From an uncultured Desulfobacca sp. (GTDB lineage: Bacteria; Desulfobacterota; Desulfobaccia; Desulfobaccales; Desulfobaccaceae), in NCBI GenBank assembly GCA_937958145.1, contig CALGOE010000104.1, positions 1 through 10,024 of the forward strand: a stretch of DNA of 10,024 nt, read 5' to 3'. The notes under the pieces are model-generated. The model made no database searches, was not told the origin of the DNA, and saw only the letters and a program-made list of their open reading frames with translations. A program made the translations under genes and the position numbers. Below are positions 1-7,929 of the stretch, one piece after another. Each line of letters begins with the position of its first letter. The first letter of the stretch is position 1.

Positions 1-2160
1 AGCGCCATCAACTTTGAAAACCGGGCCTACTTCACCGATTTGGGCAGCGGGCAGATGCCGTTGAATTGCGAATTCTGCGGCACTTGCATTGAGGTCTGTC
101 CGGTGGGGGCGCTCATTAACAAACTCTTTAAATATGGCGCCCGGGCCTGGGAAATGACGGCCACCCCGGGGATCTGCCAGTTCTGCGGCGGCGGCTGCGA
201 TTACGAAGTGCACGTCAAAGACGGGCAGGTCAAAAGGGTGCGCCGGAATGAGGCCAATCCGCTCCTGTGCCTCCGGGGCCGGTTCGGTTTTGGCGTGCTC
301 ACCTCGCCGCAACGGCTCAAAGCCCCCCTCATCAAAAAAGGCGGCCAGTTCGTGGAAGTCAGTTGGGATGAGGCCCTGGATGTTGCCGCCCAGGGGTTCC
401 TGCAGGTTATGGCCAAAGGTGGGCCCAGTGCCATTTATGGCATCGGCTCGCCCCGGGCCACCAATGAATCCAATTATCTTTTCCAGAAATTCTTCCGGGT
501 GGTTCTGGGGACGAACCAGATCGACAACCCGGCCCGGTATAATTATTGGCGGGCCATTGAAGGGCTGGCCCAGGTCTTTGGCTGGCCCGAGATTGACGGT
601 CTGAGCCCGGAACCGCTGAAATACGCCAAACCTTTCCACAGCACGCTGACCTTGGGGGAGGAGGCCAAAGGCAAGGGCTTCCCCTTTGTCCTGGGTCAGG
701 CCGCCAAGCTGCAGGAAGCGGATGCGGTTTTGGTTCTCGGGGCCGATGTGACGCCGGAGATGCCGCCTTATGGCTGGGCCCTTATGACAGCCATGGCCAA
801 AGAGGACTTTAGGCTGGTGGTGGCCAATCCCCGGAAGACCAAATATGATCGGTATGCCCACCACAGGCTGCGCTACCGGCCGGGGACGGAGCGGGCTTTG
901 GTTTTGGGGCTGATGGCTGCCATGGTAGCCGCCAATCCTGAGCTGGAGCCCCGTCTGGCGGCCGAGGGTTGGGCGGAATGCAAAGCCATTCTCCAGGGTG
1001 TTTCTTTGGACGACATTGCCGCCCAGACCGGGGTGGCCGTTGCCGACCTCAAGGCGGCGGCCGCGGTGCTCATGCAGGCCCAGGCGCCGGCCATAGTCTT
1101 CGGCAACGACCTGCTGGCTCAGGCCAGCGGCAAGGACAACGCCGTGGCGGTGGCGAACCTGTTCCTGCTCATCGGCCAGCCCGGCAACGCCGGCAGCGGC
1201 CTCTATCCCATTGCCGAAAAGAATAATACCCACGGCGTCTGCGATGTGGGCGTCCTGCCGAACTTCCTGCCGGGCTATCAACCCTTGGCAGCAGGCGAAA
1301 AATTCGAAAAAGCCTGGAACAAGGTTCCTTCCACCCTGCCGGGCCTGACCTTGGCAGAGGCCTTGACCCGCCTGGAAAATAATGCTGTCAACGCCCCCCA
1401 GGCGTTCTATATCCTGGGCGGCGACATGATCCGGCAATTACCCAACAGCCAGCGGGTCCGCAGCATTCTCCAAAAGGCCAGATTTATTGTCTATCAAGGG
1501 GCCTTTATGACTGAGGTGGCCAAATTGGCGGATGTGATCCTGCCGGTGGGGGTCCATGCCGAAGTGAACGGCACCTACACCAATACGGACGGCAGGCTGG
1601 GTCAGACCAGGGCGGCGGTGAGCGCCAACGGGGTCAAACCGGGCTGGCAGATTATCGCCGGTCTGAGCCAGAAGCTGGATCATCCCCTGGAATATGCCAG
1701 CGCTGAGGATATTTTCAAGGAGATGGCGGCGCTGATGCCCATTTATGTGGGGATGCAGCCGGGCTACCGCTGGCCCTGCCCCGATCTGAAGGCCGAGGTC
1801 AAGGGAACGTTTGTGCCCTTCAGCGTCGAGCCCGAGGCCCTGGGCGACGGCGACTTCACCCTCATCGTCGGCAAGACCATGGGCCATTCCGGGAGCTTTA
1901 CCACCTTTGCGGAAGGTCCCATGACCGTGAACGGTATGCAGGCGCTGCAGATCAATAGCGACGACGCCGGCAAATTGGGACTGGCGGCGGGCGACACTGC
2001 CACCGTCAGTTCGGCACAGGGCCGCATTGCCGTGCCGGTGGCCCTCAACGATGATCTGCCGGCAGGTGTGGTCTTCCTGGCCGATCATTTTGCTGAGCCG
2101 TTGGCCAACAGTCTCACCTTTAACTCTAACCTCTGCCGTGTAAACATTCAGAAGGGTTAA
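1..2160 (+). CDS. nuoG: NADH-quinone oxidoreductase subunit G (NuoG), 5' partial
   Basis: Iron-sulfur subunit of the peripheral arm of complex I, carrying electrons from the NADH-oxidising module toward NuoI and quinone. The frame is open from base 1, so the real start lies upstream; a TTG at 40 is only an in-frame codon. About 719 residues are present. Judged by E. coli NuoG (about 900 aa), roughly 200 residues with the 2Fe-2S and His-Cys3 clusters are missing. Visible in order: a complete ferredoxin motif C-x2-C-x2-C-x3-CPVGAL (Cys codons at 67, 76, 85, 97); an N7-type motif C-x2-C-x3-C-x23-C ending LCLRGRFG (Cys codons 175, 184, 196, 268); a long molybdopterin-oxidoreductase-like domain with the typical AEVNGTYTNTDGR segment near 1558-1590; and a C-terminal molybdopterin-dinucleotide-binding-like beta domain from about 1850. 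In complex I this fold normally carries no molybdenum cofactor. nuoH follows after 4 nt. The family call is certain; the exact cluster count is not. Confidence 0.97.
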   Translation, partial: SAINFENRAYFTDLGSGQMPLNCEFCGTCIEVCPVGALINKLFKYGARAWEMTATPGICQFCGGGCDYEVHVKDGQVKRVRRNEANPLLCLRGRFGFGVLTSPQRLKAPLIKKGGQFVEVSWDEALDVAAQGFLQVMAKGGPSAIYGIGSPRATNESNYLFQKFFRVVLGTNQIDNPARYNYWRAIEGLAQVFGWPEIDGLSPEPLKYAKPFHSTLTLGEEAKGKGFPFVLGQAAKLQEADAVLVLGADVTPEMPPYGWALMTAMAKEDFRLVVANPRKTKYDRYAHHRLRYRPGTERALVLGLMAAMVAANPELEPRLAAEGWAECKAILQGVSLDDIAAQTGVAVADLKAAAAVLMQAQAPAIVFGNDLLAQASGKDNAVAVANLFLLIGQPGNAGSGLYPIAEKNNTHGVCDVGVLPNFLPGYQPLAAGEKFEKAWNKVPSTLPGLTLAEALTRLENNAVNAPQAFYILGGDMIRQLPNSQRVRSILQKARFIVYQGAFMTEVAKLADVILPVGVHAEVNGTYTNTDGRLGQTRAAVSANGVKPGWQIIAGLSQKLDHPLEYASAEDIFKEMAALMPIYVGMQPGYRWPCPDLKAEVKGTFVPFSVEPEALGDGDFTLIVGKTMGHSGSFTTFAEGPMTVNGMQALQINSDDAGKLGLAAGDTATVSSAQGRIAVPVALNDDLPAGVVFLADHFAEPLANSLTFNSNLCRVNIQKG

Positions 2161-2164
2161 TGCT

Positions 2165-3190
2165 ATGAACCTGCCGTTATTGATTGGAGTTATGGTGGTG
2201 AAAATCCTGGTGGTTTTTGTGGTGTTTCTCACTACCATAGCTTACGTAGTCCTGATGGAACGGAAGGTTTTGGGATTTATCCAATTCCGTTACGGTCCCA
2301 ACCGGGTCGGTCCCTGGGGCTTGCTGCAACCCCTGGCAGATGCCCTGAAACTCATCTTCAAAGAGGATTTCACCCCTCCGGGAGCGAATAGATTCCTCTT
2401 TGTCCTGGCGCCGATGATTGTTGGCTTAACGGCCTTCCTGCCTTTGGCGGTCATTCCTTTTGCTGACAAGATCCTGCCGGACACCATAACCATATACGGG
2501 CAAAAACTGGATCTGACGGTGGCCAGCCTGAACCGCGGGGTTATTGCCGATGTCAATATCGGGCTGCTCTACATTTTTGCCGTGGCCAGCATGGCGGTGT
2601 ATGGCGCTGTCATCGGCGGTTGGGCTTCCAATAATAAATACTCCTTGTTGGGCGCCCTGCGTCTGTCGGCCCAGATGATCAGTTATGAACTGGCCTTGGG
2701 GCTTTCTGTCATCGGCGTCCTGATGATCTCCGGGACCCTGAGTCTGGTGGGTATTGTGGAAGCCCAGAAGAACATGTGGTTCATTGTTTACCAGCCCTTG
2801 GGGTTTGTGCTCTTCCTGACCGCCGCCTTTGCGGAATGCGCCCGGACCCCCTTTGACCTGATCGAGTGCGAAAATGAATTGGTGGCCGGGTATCAGACCG
2901 AATACAGTTCCATGAAATGGGGTCTGCTGATGATGGGCGAATACGGCCATGTGGTCATCGCCAGTGCGCTGACGGTTACCCTCTTTCTGGGGGGCTGGCA
3001 AGGGCCCTTCCTGCCGCCGGTGGTCTGGTTCCTGCTCAAGACCTTCATCCTCATCTTCTTTTTCATTTGGGTACGGGGTACGTTCCCCCGTTTCCGTTTC
3101 GATCAACTGATGTATTTCGGTTGGAAAGTCTTGTTGCCCCTGTCGCTGGTCAACATTCTTCTTACCGGCATCATCATGCTCTATATCTAG
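2165..3190 (+). CDS. nuoH: NADH-quinone oxidoreductase subunit H (NuoH)
   Basis: Membrane subunit that joins the peripheral arm to the membrane arm and forms much of the quinone chamber and the entrance to the proton path. It has 341 residues, the usual family length, with the expected multi-helix hydrophobic pattern (eight helices in known structures). Family hallmarks are visible: MERKVLGFIQFRYGPNRVGP at about residues 31-50, followed by the QPLADALKLIFKED loop (55-68). Further on is the acidic loop AECARTPFDLIECENELVAGY at about 223-243, with E224, D231, E234, E236 and E238, the region linked to coupling quinone chemistry to proton movement. The start is ATG 2165, with GAAGGG at 2151-2156 inside the end of nuoG, 8 nt upstream. 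nuoI begins 10 nt after the TAG. Nothing is truncated or unusual. Confidence 0.98.
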   Translation: MNLPLLIGVMVVKILVVFVVFLTTIAYVVLMERKVLGFIQFRYGPNRVGPWGLLQPLADALKLIFKEDFTPPGANRFLFVLAPMIVGLTAFLPLAVIPFADKILPDTITIYGQKLDLTVASLNRGVIADVNIGLLYIFAVASMAVYGAVIGGWASNNKYSLLGALRLSAQMISYELALGLSVIGVLMISGTLSLVGIVEAQKNMWFIVYQPLGFVLFLTAAFAECARTPFDLIECENELVAGYQTEYSSMKWGLLMMGEYGHVVIASALTVTLFLGGWQGPFLPPVVWFLLKTFILIFFFIWVRGTFPRFRFDQLMYFGWKVLLPLSLVNILLTGIIMLYI

Positions 3191-3200
3191 AGGTAGCGTT

Positions 3201-3605
3201 ATGATACTTCCATTACTCAAAGGGCTGGGGACCACGTTTAAGGCCATCTTTTCGAAGCCGGTAACCATTCTCTACCCTGAACAGAAACGGCCGGTATATG
3301 ACCGCTTCCGGGGGCGGCCGGAGCTGCAGTTGCATGAGAACGGCAGGGTCAAATGCGTGGCCTGCACCCTGTGTAAAACGGTCTGCCCCTCTCAGGCTAT
3401 TCAGGTTATCGAGCCCCGGGAAGGGACTCACGGGGAAAAATATCCGGTGGAATTCATCATTGATCTCACCCGCTGCATTTTCTGTGGTTTCTGCCAGGAG
3501 GCCTGCCCCAAGGCGGCCATTGCCTTGAACAAAGAGTACGAACTGGCCCAGTATGACAAGAAAATGCTTATTTACAACATTGACATGTTGAAGCCCAAAG
3601 GGTAA
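3201..3605 (+). CDS. nuoI: NADH-quinone oxidoreductase subunit I (NuoI), 2x[4Fe-4S]
   Basis: Ferredoxin-like peripheral subunit that holds clusters N6a and N6b and relays electrons from NuoG toward the terminal cluster and quinone site. Both C-x2-C-x2-C-x3-CP motifs are intact: C52, C55, C58, C62 (CVACTLCKTVCP) and C92, C95, C98, C102 (CIFCGFCQEACP). The N-terminal amphipathic stretch and the conserved YPE...RFRGRP segment (about 25-40) place it against NuoH. At 134 residues it is shorter than E. coli NuoI (180 aa) and lacks a C-terminal extension; I recall compact forms of this kind from deltaproteobacterial operons. The start ATG 3201 has a modest GAGG (3190-3193) that overlaps the nuoH stop, suggesting translational coupling. 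nuoJ follows after 21 nt. Confidence 0.97.
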   Translation: MILPLLKGLGTTFKAIFSKPVTILYPEQKRPVYDRFRGRPELQLHENGRVKCVACTLCKTVCPSQAIQVIEPREGTHGEKYPVEFIIDLTRCIFCGFCQEACPKAAIALNKEYELAQYDKKMLIYNIDMLKPKG

Positions 3606-3626
3606 TCGAGGCAAGGAGATTAAAGG

Positions 3627-4124
3627 ATGCAAATAATATTCTTTCTATTAGCCGCAACAGCTTTGATCTCCGGGATCATGGTGGTCATCCAGGTAAATCC
3701 GGTGCGCAGCGCCCTCTTTCTGGTGTTGAATTTCTTTGCCCTGGCTGCCATCTACCTTCTGGCGAATGCGCAATTTATTGCGGCGATTCAGATCATAGTT
3801 TATGCCGGGGCCATCATGGTGCTCTTCCTGTTTGTCATCATGCTCTTGAACCTCCGGCAGCCGGAAGAAGGCGGGGCCCATCGGCATCTGGGCCAGAAGA
3901 TTTTCGGCTCTTTCCTGGCCACTGCCGTCATTGCCCTGGTTATCTATAAGGTCTTTCGGATGGTCGTGCCGCCGGCCAAACCGCTCACCCCGGATTTCGG
4001 TTCCACTGAAATGGTGGCCAAATCCCTGTTCACAGATTATCTCTTGCCCTTTGAAATGACGTCCATTTTGTTGTTGGTGGCCGTGGTGGGGGCGGTGATT
4101 CTGGCCAGATCGAAAGTGGAATAA
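3627..4124 (+). CDS. nuoJ: NADH-quinone oxidoreductase subunit J (NuoJ)
   Basis: Small integral membrane subunit of the complex I membrane arm; in known structures it has five transmembrane helices, and its third helix changes shape during the catalytic cycle. It has 165 residues, normal for the family. Hallmarks are the NPVRSALFLVLNFFALAAIY segment (about 24-43) and the third helix AIQIIVYAGAIMVLFLFVIM (about 53-72). The conserved Tyr is at residue 59, the same number as in E. coli. The hydrophilic linker after LLNLRQPEEGG and the final helix are present. AAGGAG at 3613-3618 sits 8 nt before ATG 3627. The 28-nt gap to nuoK is the longest between any two genes here. Confidence 0.96.
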   Translation: MQIIFFLLAATALISGIMVVIQVNPVRSALFLVLNFFALAAIYLLANAQFIAAIQIIVYAGAIMVLFLFVIMLLNLRQPEEGGAHRHLGQKIFGSFLATAVIALVIYKVFRMVVPPAKPLTPDFGSTEMVAKSLFTDYLLPFEMTSILLLVAVVGAVILARSKVE

Positions 4125-4152
4125 CGCCCAAGCGTTTTCAGGAGAAGGTTAT

Positions 4153-4458
4153 ATGGAGATCCCGATTTCGTATTATCTGGTTCTTAGTAGCGCCCTTTTT
4201 GCCATCGGGGCAGTGGGGGTGCTGATAAGACGGAATGCCATCATCATCTTCATGTGCATTGAAATGATGCTGAACGCCGTGAATCTCTCCCTCATCGCCT
4301 TTTCAGATTTGCACAGGTCGATTGACGGACAGATGCTCGTCTTCTTCGTCATGGTGGTAGCGGCAGCCGAAGTTGCAGTGGGCCTGGCCCTGATCTATGT
4401 GATCTTCCGCAACAAAGGCAATATTTATGTTGATGAATTGAATATCATGAAGTGGTAA
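4153..4458 (+). CDS. nuoK: NADH-quinone oxidoreductase subunit K (NuoK)
   Basis: Three-helix membrane subunit, related to MrpC, that forms part of the central proton channel between NuoH/NuoJ and the antiporter-like subunits. Its 101 residues equal the typical length. The two membrane-buried glutamates of the family are present: E37 in FMCIEMMLNAVNLSL and E73 in VVAAAEVAVGLAL, corresponding to E. coli E36 and E72. GGAGAAGG at 4141-4148 lies 4 nt upstream of ATG 4153. nuoL begins 10 nt after the stop, with its own AAGGAG overlapping the nuoK stop codon, so the two are probably coupled in translation. Confidence 0.97.
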   Translation: MEIPISYYLVLSSALFAIGAVGVLIRRNAIIIFMCIEMMLNAVNLSLIAFSDLHRSIDGQMLVFFVMVVAAAEVAVGLALIYVIFRNKGNIYVDELNIMKW

Positions 4459-4468
4459 GGAGCAGGCC

Positions 4469-6370
4469 ATGATTCAATACGTCTGGTTGGTGCCTGTTTT
4501 TCCCCTAATAGGCTTTTTAATTAACGGCCTCTTGGGTAAGAAGATATCAAAGCATACGGTCAGCATCGTCGGTCCCGGTGCCGTGGGTTTATCCTTTGCC
4601 TGGGTGCTCGGTTGTTTCTGGGAATACCTGCACCTGCCGGCCAATGCCAAACCCGTGGAGGTGGTGGTCTATAACTGGATCACCTCCGGCTCGTTCAATG
4701 CCCAGGCCGCCTTCCTGGTGGATCCTCTATCCCTGGTAATGCTGTTGGTGGTCTCCGGGGTCGGTTTCCTCATTCATATTTACTCTGTGGGCTATATGCA
4801 CGATGACCCCGGGTATGCCAGGTATTTTTCTTATCTGAACCTCTTTGTGGTCAACATGCTGATCCTGGTCATGGCCAATAACTTCCTGCTCATGTTCGTG
4901 GGTTGGGAAGGTGTTGGTTTGTGTTCCTATCTCCTCATTGGCTTCTGGTACGAAAAACAATCGGCCAGTGATGCCGGTAAAAAGGCTTTTGTGGTCAACC
5001 GGATCGGCGACTTTGGCTTCCTGCTGGGCATCTTCCTGATTTTCTATACCTTCGGCACCATCAACTTCCGGGAAGTCTTTGCCCAGGCCCATAATTTCCC
5101 GGTTGGCAGCGCCATTTTGACCATCATTACTCTGTGCCTGTTTGTGGGCGCCACCGGCAAATCGGCCCAGATACCCCTGTATACCTGGTTGCCCGACGCC
5201 ATGGAAGGTCCCACCCCGGTCAGCGCCTTGATCCATGCCGCCACCATGGTGACGGCGGGGGTCTACATGGTGGCCCGCTGCAGCGCCCTCTATGTCATGG
5301 CGCCGCTGTCCATGACGGTGGTGGCGGTCATCGGTCTGGCCACGGCCTTTATGGCGGCCTCCATCGGTCTGGCCCAGAATGACATTAAACGGGTGCTGGC
5401 CTACTCAACCGTCAGTCAGTTGGGCTATATGTTCCTGGCCTGCGGCGTCGGTGCCTTTGTCGCCGCCATTTTCCATCTCATGACCCATGCCTTCTTTAAA
5501 GCCCTGCTCTTTTTGGGCTCCGGCAGTGTGATCCACGGTATGCATGGGGAACAAGATATGCGCAAGATGGGCGCCCTGAAAAACAAAATGCCCATAACCT
5601 ATGCCGTTATGTTGGTGGGCACCCTTGCCATCGCCGGCATCTTCCCCTTTGCCGGGTTCTTCAGCAAGGATGAGATCCGCTTTAAGGCCTTAACTGATGG
5701 GGCGGTGGGCTACTGGGCCATTGCCTCCCTGGGCGCCATGATGACGGCCTTTTATATGTTCCGGCTGATCTTCATGACGTTCTATGGCGAGAAACGCTGG
5801 GATCCCCATGTCCATCCCCATGAATCGCCTCCGGTCATGACCATTCCCTTGATCATTTTGGCGATCCTGTCCACCGTGGGCGGCTTTGTGGGTGTGCCGT
5901 TGATTCAGGGCTGGAATGTGTTCCACGAATTCCTCTCCCCCTCCATTGCCCATGTCGTGGGCGGCCACGAAGTCCATCATTCCATGACCTTCGAAGTGAT
6001 GATGATGCTGGTGAGCATGGGGGTGGCCGGTATCGGTATCTTCATCGCCTACAAGATGTATATCAAGCAGCCGGAACTGCCGGCCGAAGTCACGGCCAAA
6101 GTCCCGGGCCTCTACGATCTGATCTACAACAAGTATTATGTGGATGAAGTGTACGATGCCACGGTGGTGGAACCCATTAAAAATGGCTCGGTCTTCCTCT
6201 GGAAAGAGGCGGATTCCAAGGTTATTGACGGGGTGGTGAATGGCACGGCCAGCCTGGTGGAGCGACTCAGCCTGATAATCCGCAAGCTGGAAACGGGCTA
6301 TGTGCAGAATTATGCCCTGGGGATCTTGATCGGTGTGGCTGTTATCACCGGATACTATCTTGGCCGTTAG
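4469..6370 (+). CDS. nuoL: NADH-quinone oxidoreductase subunit L (NuoL)
   Basis: The distal antiporter-like (MrpA-type) proton-pumping subunit of complex I. It has 633 residues, close to E. coli NuoL. Residues of the proton path are all in place: E147 (GWEGVGLCSY), D181 (NRIGDFGF), K231 (GATGKSAQIPLYTWLPDAMEG), H256 (ALIHAATMVTAGVY), K344 (HAFFKALLFLGSG) and K400 (GFFSKDEI). They match E. coli E144, D178, K229, H254, K342 and K399 with a 1-3 residue offset. After the core come a His-rich loop (about 446-505), then the long C-terminal lateral helix and last transmembrane helix (about 530-633) that brace NuoM and NuoN. This confirms a full-length NuoL rather than a shorter MrpA/D or hydrogenase paralogue. 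ATG 4469 has AAGGAG at 4457-4462. Confidence 0.98.
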   Translation: MIQYVWLVPVFPLIGFLINGLLGKKISKHTVSIVGPGAVGLSFAWVLGCFWEYLHLPANAKPVEVVVYNWITSGSFNAQAAFLVDPLSLVMLLVVSGVGFLIHIYSVGYMHDDPGYARYFSYLNLFVVNMLILVMANNFLLMFVGWEGVGLCSYLLIGFWYEKQSASDAGKKAFVVNRIGDFGFLLGIFLIFYTFGTINFREVFAQAHNFPVGSAILTIITLCLFVGATGKSAQIPLYTWLPDAMEGPTPVSALIHAATMVTAGVYMVARCSALYVMAPLSMTVVAVIGLATAFMAASIGLAQNDIKRVLAYSTVSQLGYMFLACGVGAFVAAIFHLMTHAFFKALLFLGSGSVIHGMHGEQDMRKMGALKNKMPITYAVMLVGTLAIAGIFPFAGFFSKDEIRFKALTDGAVGYWAIASLGAMMTAFYMFRLIFMTFYGEKRWDPHVHPHESPPVMTIPLIILAILSTVGGFVGVPLIQGWNVFHEFLSPSIAHVVGGHEVHHSMTFEVMMMLVSMGVAGIGIFIAYKMYIKQPELPAEVTAKVPGLYDLIYNKYYVDEVYDATVVEPIKNGSVFLWKEADSKVIDGVVNGTASLVERLSLIIRKLETGYVQNYALGILIGVAVITGYYLGR

Positions 6371-6390
6371 TAGGATAAGGAGTTAATTCA

Positions 6391-7929
6391 ATGAATTTCC
6401 CGATATTATCAATATTGATCCTGCTTCCCATGGTCGGGGTAGCATTGATCATGATGCTGAATCGAGAAAACCAGTGGGTGATCAAAGGGACGGCCATGGC
6501 GGTGGCATTGCTGGAGTTTGCCGTTTCCCTGCCATTATGGTTCTGGTTTGACAGCAATACCGCCCAGATGCAGTTTGTGGAGTTGTATCCCTGGGTGCCG
6601 TCATATGGCATCAGCTACTACGTGGGGATCGACGGCATCTCCCTGTTGTTGGTGATGTTGACCACGTTTATCACGCCGATTTGCGTTCTGGCCTGTTGGG
6701 AAGACGTTCAGGACAAGGTCAAGGAGTTCATGATCTGTCTGCTCTTTTTGCAGACCGGCATGATCGGCGTTTTTGTGGCCCTGGACCTTTTCCTGTTCTA
6801 TGTTTTCTGGGAAGTGATGTTGATTCCCATGTATCTGCTCATCGGCGTCTGGGGCAACCCGGCCCGGCGGATTTACGCAGCCGTCAAGTTCTTTATCTAC
6901 ACCATGGTGGGTTCGCTGCTCATGTTAGTGGCCATCTTGGTGCTCTATTTCTATAATGCCAAGGTCACCGGCGTCTATACCTTTGACCTGCTGAAGATGT
7001 ATGGGCTGAACATCCCCTTTGAGATGCAGTTCTGGATGTTCCTGGCCTTTGGTCTCGCCTTTGCCATCAAAGTGCCCATGTTCCCGGTGCATACCTGGTT
7101 GCCGGATGCGCATACCGAAGCGCCGACCGTGGGCAGTGTCATCCTGGCGGCAGTGTTGTTGAAGATGGGGACCTACGGTTTCCTGCGCTTCAATATGCCG
7201 TTGTTTCCCGAGGCGGCCTGGTATTTTGTCCCCCTCTTCAGCATCCTGGCCGTCATCGGCATCATTTACGGCGCCCTGGTTTCTCTGGTGCAGGTGGATT
7301 TGAAACGCCTGGTGGCTTTTTCCTCCGTCAGCCATTTGGGGTTCGTCATGCTGGGCCTCTTTAGCTACAATATGGCGGGCGTCCAGGGTGGCATTATCCA
7401 GATGATCAACCACGGTCTTTCCACCGGGGCCTTGTTCTTGATCGTCGGCATGATCTATGAACGGCGGCATACCCGGATGATTGCCGACTTTGGCGGTATC
7501 TCCAAGGTGATGCCGATCTTTGCCACCATCTTTATGATCGTCACCTTATCCTCCATCGGGCTGCCGGGTCTCAACGGCTTTGTGGGGGAATTCCTGATCC
7601 TGTTGGGCGCCTTTAAGGCCAACAAGATCTATGCCATCTTTGCCGCCACTGGCGTTATTTTTGCTGCGGCTTATATGCTCTGGATGTTCCAGCGGGTCAT
7701 GTTTGGGGTCGTGACCAATGAGAAGAATAAAAATTTAAAAGACCTCTCCATGCGGGAAGTGGTTGTGCTGTTGCCCGTGTTGTTGTTTATTGTCTGGATC
7801 GGGGTCTACCCCAATACCTTCCTGGAAAAAACGAAAGCCTCCACTGCCAACTTTGTCGCTTATATGGAGAAAGCCAAAGCGACCAAAGTGGCGGCGGCTG
7901 ATGTGATTATGAAGGGGGATCAGAGATGA
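6391..7929 (+). CDS. nuoM: NADH-quinone oxidoreductase subunit M (NuoM)
   Basis: The middle antiporter-like (MrpD-type) proton-pumping subunit, 512 residues, normal for the family (14 helices in known structures). Key residues are conserved: E141 in FWEVMLIPMYLLIGVWG, K227 in FAIKVPMFPVHTWLPDAHTE, K258 in LLKMGTYGFLRF, and E400 in GFVGEFLILLG. They correspond to E. coli E144, K234, K265 and E407. Glu rather than Lys at the last position is the NuoM signature that separates it from NuoL and NuoN. It lacks the long lateral helix, as expected. AAGGAG at 6377-6382 is 8 nt before ATG 6391. Its TGA overlaps the nuoN ATG (ATGA, 7926-7929), a translational-coupling arrangement. Confidence 0.98.
   Translation: MNFPILSILILLPMVGVALIMMLNRENQWVIKGTAMAVALLEFAVSLPLWFWFDSNTAQMQFVELYPWVPSYGISYYVGIDGISLLLVMLTTFITPICVLACWEDVQDKVKEFMICLLFLQTGMIGVFVALDLFLFYVFWEVMLIPMYLLIGVWGNPARRIYAAVKFFIYTMVGSLLMLVAILVLYFYNAKVTGVYTFDLLKMYGLNIPFEMQFWMFLAFGLAFAIKVPMFPVHTWLPDAHTEAPTVGSVILAAVLLKMGTYGFLRFNMPLFPEAAWYFVPLFSILAVIGIIYGALVSLVQVDLKRLVAFSSVSHLGFVMLGLFSYNMAGVQGGIIQMINHGLSTGALFLIVGMIYERRHTRMIADFGGISKVMPIFATIFMIVTLSSIGLPGLNGFVGEFLILLGAFKANKIYAIFAATGVIFAAAYMLWMFQRVMFGVVTNEKNKNLKDLSMREVVVLLPVLLFIVWIGVYPNTFLEKTKASTANFVAYMEKAKATKVAAADVIMKGDQR

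Noticed and set aside
40..42. TTG at 40 as the start of nuoG
   Set aside because: The frame is open back to base 1 and the upstream codons read as ordinary NuoG sequence. A start here would remove the N-terminal Fe-S domain found in all NuoG proteins.
1438..2238. A 266-codon minus-strand ORF opposite the end of nuoG and start of nuoH
   Set aside because: It lies entirely antisense to two unmistakable complex I genes, crosses their boundary, and its translation shows no domain or membrane pattern. Long antisense frames are expected from the codon bias of this DNA.
2426..3268. A 280-codon minus-strand ORF opposite nuoH and the start of nuoI
   Set aside because: Its translation is rich in Gln, His, Gly and Asp, the typical mirror image of a hydrophobic membrane protein on the other strand. 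No recognisable motif or start signal.
5805..5980. His-rich stretches in NuoL (HVHPHESP and HVVGGHEVHH)
   Set aside because: They could suggest metal binding, but they fall in an extramembrane loop of NuoL where His-rich, poorly conserved sequence is, as far as I recall, common among bacterial homologues. Nothing else supports a metal site.
6925..7470. A 181-codon minus-strand ORF opposite nuoM
   Set aside because: Same His/Gln/Asp-rich antisense signature within a fully conserved nuoM; regarded as a shadow frame.
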